Positions 6,534 through 9,701 of a DNA stretch of 9,701 bases are shown here, piece by piece (position 1 is the first letter of the stretch; each line of letters begins with the position of its first letter). The translations under genes and the position numbers were made by a program. Source of the stretch: Polaromonas sp. (GTDB lineage Bacteria; Pseudomonadota; Gammaproteobacteria; Burkholderiales; Burkholderiaceae_C); NCBI GenBank assembly GCA_014376885.1, contig JACMQR010000156.1:1-9701 (forward strand), given 5' to 3'. The notes under the pieces were generated by a model that was not told the DNA's origin, did no database searches, and saw only the letters and a program-made list of their open reading frames with translations.

Positions 6534-7832
6534 TTAAAAATTTGCAGCCTTGGCGACAGCACCCGTGCCCACACCGCCGGGCGCAAAAGTCTCGGGTGTC
6601 GGCCTGAACGCCTGGCTCACCACATCGCCAATCATGTCGGCTGTAACCGCAGAAATTGTCCAGCCCAGATGGCCGTGGCCGGTGTTGTAGAAAACGCAGG
6701 GCGAGCGGCCCCGGCCCACGCGGGGCAGCATGTCGGGCATCATTGGGCGCAGGCCAGCCCAGGGCACGACGCTGTGCGTGCTGACGCCGGGAAAGCACTG
6801 CTGCACCCAGTCGACCAGCGGCTTGATCCGGTCGGCGCGGATGTCGCGGTTGAAGCCATTGAACTCGGCCGTGCCGGCCACCCGGAAACGATCTGGCCCC
6901 AGACGGCTGGACACCAGCTTGGTCGCATCGTCCAGCATGCTGACCTGCGGCGCAGACGCCCGACTGCGCTCGTCTTGCAGATTCACGGTGATGGAATAGC
7001 CCTTGACCGGGTAGATATTCACCCGGTCGCCCAAAGTGGCGGCCAGGGCGCGGCTGGCCGTGCCGGCGCAAACGACCACGGCATCGAACATCGACACCGT
7101 TTGGTCGGCGCCCTGCCCCACGGTGATGCTGGCCTGCTTGCCATCGGTGGTGACAGCGCGGACATCTTGTCCGTACAGGCAGCGCACGCCCCGCCGAACC
7201 GCTGCTTCGGCCAGGCCCCGGGTATAGCGGTGAATGTCGCCGGTGGCATCGCTTTCGGTGAAGTAGCCGCCATGGTACTGGCCGGCCAGTGTGGGCTCGA
7301 TGGCGCGCATTTCCCCCGGCGTGACAGCGCGGCGCTGCAATCCGCCCTCAGCCAACAATCTGGAGACTTTTCCGGCCTGCTCGAAACTGGCCTTGTCGCG
7401 GTAGATGTGCAAGATGCCCCGGGTCTTCAAGTCGAAGTCGATGCCTTCTTCCTCGGCCCAGGCAAACAGATGCTGGCGGGCCGCAATCGCCAGGCGGGTG
7501 GTTTGCACGGTGTTGCTGTGGTAGTTGGGAATATTGGCGATGAACTCGGCAAACCAGGAGATCTTGTGCCAGCTGGGCTTTGGATTGACCAGCAGCGGCG
7601 CATCGCTCCTGAGCATCCATTTGAGCCCCTTCAAAAGAGTTGAGCTGTGGTTCCAGACCTCGGCATTGGAAGCGGAAAGCTGGCCGCCGTTGGCAAACGA
7701 GGTTTCCATTCCCGCGTAACGGTGACGCTCGAACAACGTGACAGAAAATCCGCGTCGGCTCAGGGCGTAGGCGGTGGTGACGCCGGTGATGCCGCCGCCG
7801 ATGACGGCAATATTTTTTGCAGTAGCTTGCAT
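6534..7832 (-). CDS. dadA: FAD-dependent D-amino acid dehydrogenase (DadA-type, DAO family)
   Basis: A 432-residue flavoprotein, the same length as E. coli DadA, expected to oxidise an amino acid (classically D-alanine and other D-amino acids) to the 2-oxo acid and ammonia, passing electrons to the respiratory chain. The N-terminal dinucleotide-binding motif is IAVIGGGITGVTTAYALSR (G12, G14, G17), followed by an acidic residue at the end of the second strand (LFER). Further DadA-like features are ETSFANGGQLSASNAEVW, YPVKGYSITV, FRVAGTAEFNGFN, PWAGLRPMMPD and the C-terminal FAD motif NTGHGHLGWT. E. coli DadA has SAANAGQIS where this protein has SFANGGQLS, so it belongs to a different subgroup and the substrate may differ. 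The start at 7832 is supported by GGAG (RNA 7846 to 7843), 10 nt upstream. The gene is preceded by a tandem glycine riboswitch, so glycine itself may be substrate, product precursor or signal. It is convergent with rpoD and divergent from hxlR. Confidence 0.92.
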   Translation of the reverse strand: MQATAKNIAVIGGGITGVTTAYALSRRGFSVTLFERHRYAGMETSFANGGQLSASNAEVWNHSSTLLKGLKWMLRSDAPLLVNPKPSWHKISWFAEFIANIPNYHSNTVQTTRLAIAARQHLFAWAEEEGIDFDLKTRGILHIYRDKASFEQAGKVSRLLAEGGLQRRAVTPGEMRAIEPTLAGQYHGGYFTESDATGDIHRYTRGLAEAAVRRGVRCLYGQDVRAVTTDGKQASITVGQGADQTVSMFDAVVVCAGTASRALAATLGDRVNIYPVKGYSITVNLQDERSRASAPQVSMLDDATKLVSSRLGPDRFRVAGTAEFNGFNRDIRADRIKPLVDWVQQCFPGVSTHSVVPWAGLRPMMPDMLPRVGRGRSPCVFYNTGHGHLGWTISAVTADMIGDVVSQAFRPTPETFAPGGVGTGAVAKAANF

Positions 7833-7834
7833 GG

Positions 7835-7894
7835 CTGAAGAACTCCAGAACGTCGGGGGTGGACTGCGCGCGCAATGGCGCGGCGCACACCCCC
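7835..7894 (-). promoter_or_regulatory. dadA: Expression platform between riboswitch and dadA start
   Basis: Directly after aptamer 2 the RNA can form a strong GC-rich hairpin: GGGGGTG (RNA 7894 to 7888) with CACCCCC (7861 to 7855), a GTC bulge, and inner stems TGCG/CGCA and CGCGC/GCGCG with loop CATT. No T run follows, so it is not an intrinsic terminator. The ribosome-binding GGAG (7846-7843) and spacer follow. RNA bases 7844 to 7835 (AGTTCTTCAG) are complementary over 10 positions, with two G-U pairs, to the 5' side of aptamer 2 (CTGAAGAGTT, 7993 to 7984). This suggests translational rather than transcriptional control. Confidence 0.6.
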
Positions 7895-8094
7895 TCTGTT
7901 TTTCGGACCTGAGAGATTCACGAAACCGCGCTGCCTGCGGCGACGTTTGCTCCTTCGGTGCGCCGCATGACGAAAAATGCGGCAACTCTTCAGAGATCAA
8001 TCCTGGTACCGGTCCTTGAGGCCTGAGAGTTTCCGGGGTGGTTGCTCCTTCGGCGCTGCGAGCCGCGCAAACGACCCTACAGACTCTTCCGGTA
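7894..8094 (-). ncRNA. Tandem glycine riboswitch (gcvT element) in the dadA leader
   Basis: Two consecutive glycine aptamers are visible on the minus strand. Aptamer 1 (8094-8007) is closed by P1 TACCGG/CCGGTA (8094-8089 with 8012-8007). It contains CGCCGAAGGAGCAA (core at 8053-8042) and GAAACTCTCAGGCC (8029-8020). After a linker of about 11 nt, aptamer 2 (7995-7894) is closed by CTCTG/CAGAG (7995-7991 with 7898-7894). It contains ACCGAAGGAGCAAA (core 7958-7947) and AATCTCTCAGGTCC (7915-7905). These are the conserved core blocks of the family, in the right order twice, as in the cooperative tandem form typified by Vibrio cholerae gcvT. Such switches usually turn expression on when glycine is plentiful. 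Here the controlled gene is dadA rather than gcvTHP. Confidence 0.93.
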
Positions 8095-8122
8095 TCAAGC
8101 AGGCACATGGCCAATTGATGCA

Positions 8123-8143
8123 TGGCCTGCTCAACACAGGCCA
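8123..8143. repeat. Perfect 7-bp inverted repeat in the dadA leader
   Basis: TGGCCTG (8123-8129), spacer ctcaaca, CAGGCCA (8137-8143). It lies just downstream of the candidate dadA -10 box and about 30 nt before the first aptamer. It shares the GCCTG/CAGGC half-site with the palindrome before hxlR. It could be an operator or a 5' mRNA hairpin. Confidence 0.55.
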
Positions 8144-8151
8144 CGACTGAA

Positions 8152-8180
8152 TTTATCAGGAATTTGGCTGCTTCGCTCGA
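8152..8180 (-). promoter_or_regulatory. Weak candidate promoter of riboswitch-dadA
   Basis: On the minus strand GATAAA (8157 to 8152) resembles a -10 box, preceded by TG-free context and, 17 nt further upstream, TCGAGC (8180 to 8175), which matches TTGACA at only 3 positions. The start would be near 8145. The support is positional: it is the best match upstream of the first aptamer. Confidence 0.25.
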
Positions 8181-8215
8181 TCTTTTTGCCCACCCCAGCC
8201 GCAAATACGGGTCGG

Positions 8216-8247
8216 CAGTCCGGGAGCCCATGACCGGCTGTTTTTTT
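8216..8247 (+). terminator. Orphan intrinsic-terminator-like hairpin
   Basis: CAG-(t)-CCGG (8216-8223) pairs with CCGGCTG (8234-8240) across a 10-nt loop, with a single bulged T, and is followed at once by seven T residues (8241-8247). It points along the plus strand, yet no plus-strand gene is seen upstream; that side holds the antisense of the riboswitch and dadA. It may end an antisense or small RNA. Confidence 0.5.
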
Positions 8248-8420
8248 ATTCTGGTCGCCGGCCGCCGTCCTGATGGCCCACCCCTGCGCCTTTGGCGAAT
8301 TTCAAAAATGATCTGGCTGGCACTGTCGGCGATGTCCGGATTTATGGTCATTTTGTCTCGCAATGCACACAGCGCGGGCACGAATAGCTATAAAACTCGT
8401 AGCAAAAACTAAATTTGCGT

Positions 8421-8426
8421 TATATT
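8421..8426 (+). promoter_or_regulatory. Candidate -10 box of hxlR-type regulator
   Basis: TATATT lies in a locally AT-rich stretch, 69 nt before the ATG. Hexamers 16-17 nt upstream match TTGACA poorly (GTAGCA, 3 of 6). The predicted start near 8433 coincides with the first base of the palindrome at 8433-8451. Confidence 0.35.
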
Positions 8427-8432
8427 TGCCCG

Positions 8433-8451
8433 CAAGCCTGCACCAGGCTTG
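8433..8451. repeat. Perfect 8-bp palindrome upstream of hxlR-type gene
   Basis: CAAGCCTG (8433-8440), spacer cac, CAGGCTTG (8444-8451). It sits between the candidate -10 box and the ribosome-binding site. The dyad symmetry suits a dimeric winged-helix protein, so an autoregulatory operator is plausible; an RNA hairpin in the 5' leader is the alternative. Confidence 0.6.
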
Positions 8452-8494
8452 ACGACCCTTTCCTGTGACCCGACCGAACTGAGGAGATAACGCC

Positions 8495-8827
8495 ATGAGT
8501 GTCAAAGAAAACGCCGCCATCAGCTTGTTGCTTGAACTGCTGGAGTCGCGCTACGCGCTGCGTGTGCTGTGGGCGCTCAAGGACGGCCATCCGCAGACGT
8601 TTCGACTGCTTCAGGACAGCATCGGCCACATCACCCCCAACACCCTGAACACCCGCATCAAGCAGCTGCGCGCTGCCGGCCTGCTCGGCCATGGCGAAAA
8701 AGGCTATACCGTCACCCCGCTGGGCGCGGACCTGCTCAAACGCCTGAACGATCTGCAGGCGTTTGCCGGCAAATGGGCCGTCAGCCAGACCAAGGTCAGC
8801 GCCGCAAGCGCTCCGCAACCGGCTTAA
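8495..8827 (+). CDS. Small winged-helix transcriptional regulator, HxlR family
   Basis: A 110-residue cytoplasmic DNA-binding protein. Residues about 8-35 (LLLELLESRYALRVLWALKDG) correspond to the HxlR first helices. They are followed by the helix-turn-helix LLQDSIGHITPNTLNTRIKQLRAAGLL, with the typical 'TLNTRIKQL' recognition helix, and the wing GEKGYTVTPLGADLLKRLNDL. HxlR proteins usually carry an N-terminal cysteine before the first helix that can sense oxidants or electrophiles. This protein has no cysteine at all, so it would have to sense something else or act without such switching. The ATG at 8495 follows GAGGAG (8481-8486) by 8 nt. The gene is monocistronic with its own terminator and divergent from riboswitch-dadA, so regulation of dadA and of itself is a reasonable guess. 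Confidence 0.85.
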   Translation: MSVKENAAISLLLELLESRYALRVLWALKDGHPQTFRLLQDSIGHITPNTLNTRIKQLRAAGLLGHGEKGYTVTPLGADLLKRLNDLQAFAGKWAVSQTKVSAASAPQPA

Positions 8828-8856
8828 CGCAGGCGGCCGGCCGGCAAGCGACACGG

Positions 8857-8879
8857 CAGGCCATTGGCCTGTTTTTTTT
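8857..8879 (+). terminator. Intrinsic terminator of the hxlR-type gene
   Basis: CAGGCC (8857-8862), loop ATT, GGCCTG (8866-8871), then eight T residues (8872-8879). It begins 29 nt after the stop codon. The stem is only 6 bp but GC-rich and is followed immediately by the T tract. Confidence 0.85.
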
Positions 8880-8912
8880 CGGCGCAGCCCGGCAACCTTT
8901 CCGAATCGATTT

Positions 8913-8941
8913 GCAAAGCCCTGACTTGAAAAGGGCTTTGC
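8913..8941. repeat. Perfect 10-bp inverted repeat enclosing the grpE -35 box
   Basis: GCAAAGCCCT (8913-8922), a 9-nt spacer GACTTGAAA (8923-8931), AGGGCTTTGC (8932-8941). The spacer contains the sigma-32 -35 element. The geometry (about 9-10-bp arms, 9-nt spacer) equals that of the CIRCE operator bound by HrcA, but the arms do not match CIRCE (TTAGCACTC / GAGTGCTAA). No T run follows, so it is not a terminator. Confidence 0.8.
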
Positions 8942-8951
8942 GGTCCCAAGC
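8925..8951 (+). promoter_or_regulatory. Sigma-32 (heat shock) promoter of grpE
   Basis: A perfect CTTGAAA (8925-8931), 12-nt spacer, then TCCCAAGC (8944-8951), which matches CCCCATNT at 4 of 7 defined bases. A start near 8959 gives a leader of about 30 nt. grpE is a standard member of the sigma-32 regulon, which supports the reading. Confidence 0.7.
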
Positions 8952-8989
8952 TACAGGCCTTACCCGCCATCAACCCCTTTTTTACCCCC

Positions 8990-9559
8990 ATGTCCGAGAA
9001 CACCCCCTCCGAACAAAGTCAAACCCTGACCGGCGAGCCCAGCCCCGAAGAACTCGAAGCAGCGCAAGCGGCCGACGAGTTCGACGCCAGCAACGCCGCC
9101 AGTCAGGCCCAGACCCAGCTGGCCGCCTTGCAGGCGAAAAACACCGAACTGTCCGACAGCTTTCTGCGCGCCAAGGCCGAAGCCGAAAACGCCCGGCGGC
9201 GCGCTGACGACGAGGTTTCCAAGGCGCGCAAGTTCGCCATTGAAAGCTTTGCCGAAAGCCTGCTGCCCGCGCTGGACAGCCTGGAAGCGGGCCTGGCCTT
9301 GAAAGAAGCCACGCTCGAGCAGTTGCGCGAAGGCTCGGCCGCCACGCTCAAGCAGCTCAAAAGCGCCCTGGAGCGCAACCGGGTGCTGGAAATCAACCCG
9401 GCTGCCGGCAGCAAATTCGATCCGCACCAGCACCAGGCGATCAGCATGGTGCCGGCCGCGCAGGAAGCCAACACCGTGGTGATGGTGCTGCAAAAAGGCT
9501 ACCTGATCGCTGACCGGGTGCTGCGCCCGGCCCTGGTCACCGTGGCTGCGCCGCAGTGA
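8990..9559 (+). CDS. grpE: Nucleotide exchange factor GrpE (heat shock co-chaperone)
   Basis: A 189-residue cytoplasmic protein that releases ADP from DnaK and so drives the DnaK-DnaJ chaperone cycle. An acidic, disordered N-terminus (about 1-40) is followed by the long coiled-coil dimerisation helices with [27 protein letters not shown] in the middle. The C-terminal beta domain carries the family signature from F143: [11 protein letters not shown], then [25 protein letters not shown]. Length fits the family (E. coli 197). The ATG at 8990 is the only sensible start. It has no Shine-Dalgarno sequence; a pyrimidine tract (8974-8989, C4-T6-A-C5) sits directly before it. A heat shock promoter precedes it. 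No terminator follows within the window, so co-transcription with a downstream gene, probably dnaK, is likely. Confidence 0.97.
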   Translation: MSENTPSEQSQTLTGEPSPEELEAAQAADEFDASNAASQAQTQLAALQAKNTELSDSFLRAKAEAENARRRADDEVSKARKFAIESFAESLLPALDSLEAGLALKEATLEQLREGSAATLKQLKSALERNRVLEINPAAGSKFDPHQHQAISMVPAAQEANTVVMVLQKGYLIADRVLRPALVTVAAPQ

Positions 9560-9575
9560 CAAAAAAATCAGCGCC

Positions 9576-9602
9576 CGCAAATAAACAGCGCAAATAAAAC
9601 AG
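9576..9602. repeat. Short tandem direct repeat after grpE
   Basis: CGCAAATAAACAG (9576-9588) is followed directly by CGCAAATAAAACAG (9589-9602), two copies of 13 and 14 nt that differ by one A. It is AT-rich and lies 17 nt after the grpE stop, upstream of the candidate dnaK promoter. Confidence 0.75.
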
Positions 9603-9644
9603 CGGCCCTTGAACTTGCAAAACTTATCCGCAAGTCTTTCGCAG

Positions 9645-9671
9645 CTTGATGACCCGGGCAAGCACCCAGCG
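9645..9671 (+). promoter_or_regulatory. Candidate sigma-32 promoter of a gene beyond the right edge (probably dnaK)
   Basis: CTTGATG (9645-9651) is identical to the -35 element of E. coli dnaK P1. After 12 nt, ACCCAGCG (9664-9671) matches CCCCATNT at 4 of 7 bases. The start would be near 9679. That dnaK follows is inferred from the usual grpE-dnaK-dnaJ order; no codon of it is visible here. Confidence 0.45.
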
Positions 9672-9685
9672 GTTTGCCCGTCATC
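9648..9685. repeat. Long inverted repeat overlapping the candidate dnaK promoter
   Basis: GATGAC (9648-9653) pairs with GTCATC (9680-9685), and GGGCAA (9656-9661) with TTGCCC (9674-9679): 12 bp with a two-base CC bulge and a 12-nt loop. No T run follows. In read-through grpE mRNA it would form a stable hairpin; as DNA it overlaps the -35 box and encloses the -10 box. Confidence 0.65.
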
Positions 9686-9701
9686 CCAACTTGTCAACAA
9701 A

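Noticed and set aside
7833..8381. In-frame upstream extension of dadA (start such as an ATG near 8351)
   Set aside because: It would translate through both glycine aptamers; the FAD-binding motif begins right after the ATG at 7832, which has a GGAG site.
8122..8412. 96-codon plus-strand open frame between dadA and hxlR
   Set aside because: It has no ribosome-binding site, runs through a terminator-like hairpin with seven T residues, and its composition is not protein-like.
9608..9635. CTTGAAC at 9608 as the dnaK heat shock promoter
   Set aside because: Nothing resembling CCCCATNT lies 11-16 nt downstream; the CTTGATG at 9645 has a better partner and the same spacing as the other two candidates.
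1..9701. CRISPR array, insertion sequence, prophage, tRNA or rRNA
   Set aside because: No regularly spaced repeats, transposase or integrase motifs, terminal repeats or cloverleaf/rRNA-like stretches were found on either strand.

Overview
The window looks like chromosomal DNA of a Burkholderiales bacterium, most probably Comamonadaceae (Polaromonas, Rhodoferax or Acidovorax relatives). I infer this from high GC content, a long-form RpoD with an Ala/Lys/Pro-rich N-terminal extension, the dnaG-rpoD pair, and protein character. Without a database search the genus is a guess. It is mainly a housekeeping region (replication, transcription, heat shock) with one riboswitch-controlled catabolic gene.

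Layout. The left edge carries the N-terminal 83 codons of a family 2 glycosyltransferase (minus strand). Next comes a YihY/BrkB-type inner membrane protein (minus). Divergent from it is dnaG (primase, plus), followed after a 366-nt leader by rpoD (primary sigma factor, plus), which ends in a clear intrinsic terminator at 6391-6419. This is the dnaG-rpoD part of the classical macromolecular synthesis operon; no rpsU lies upstream of dnaG. Convergent to rpoD is a DadA-type FAD-dependent amino acid dehydrogenase (minus, 6534-7832), preceded by a tandem glycine riboswitch (about 7894-8094). Divergent from that unit is a small winged-helix regulator of HxlR type (8495-8827) with its own terminator. 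The right edge holds grpE (8990-9559) and probably the promoter region of dnaK, whose start would lie just beyond the window.

How the parts relate. The glycine riboswitch implies that the DadA-like oxidoreductase responds to glycine, so glycine (or an amino acid interconverted with it) may be the physiological substrate or signal. The 5' side of aptamer 2 can pair with the ribosome-binding region of dadA, which suggests a translational ON switch. Three sigma-32-like promoters with the same 12-nt spacing lie before rpoD, grpE and the presumed dnaK, so heat shock may coordinate sigma factor and chaperone supply. The grpE promoter has its -35 box inside the 9-nt spacer of a perfect 10-bp inverted repeat, a CIRCE-like geometry with a different sequence. 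Perfect palindromes sharing a GCCTG/CAGGC half-site sit just downstream of the candidate -10 boxes of both hxlR and dadA.

I see no mobile element, CRISPR array, tRNA or rRNA.
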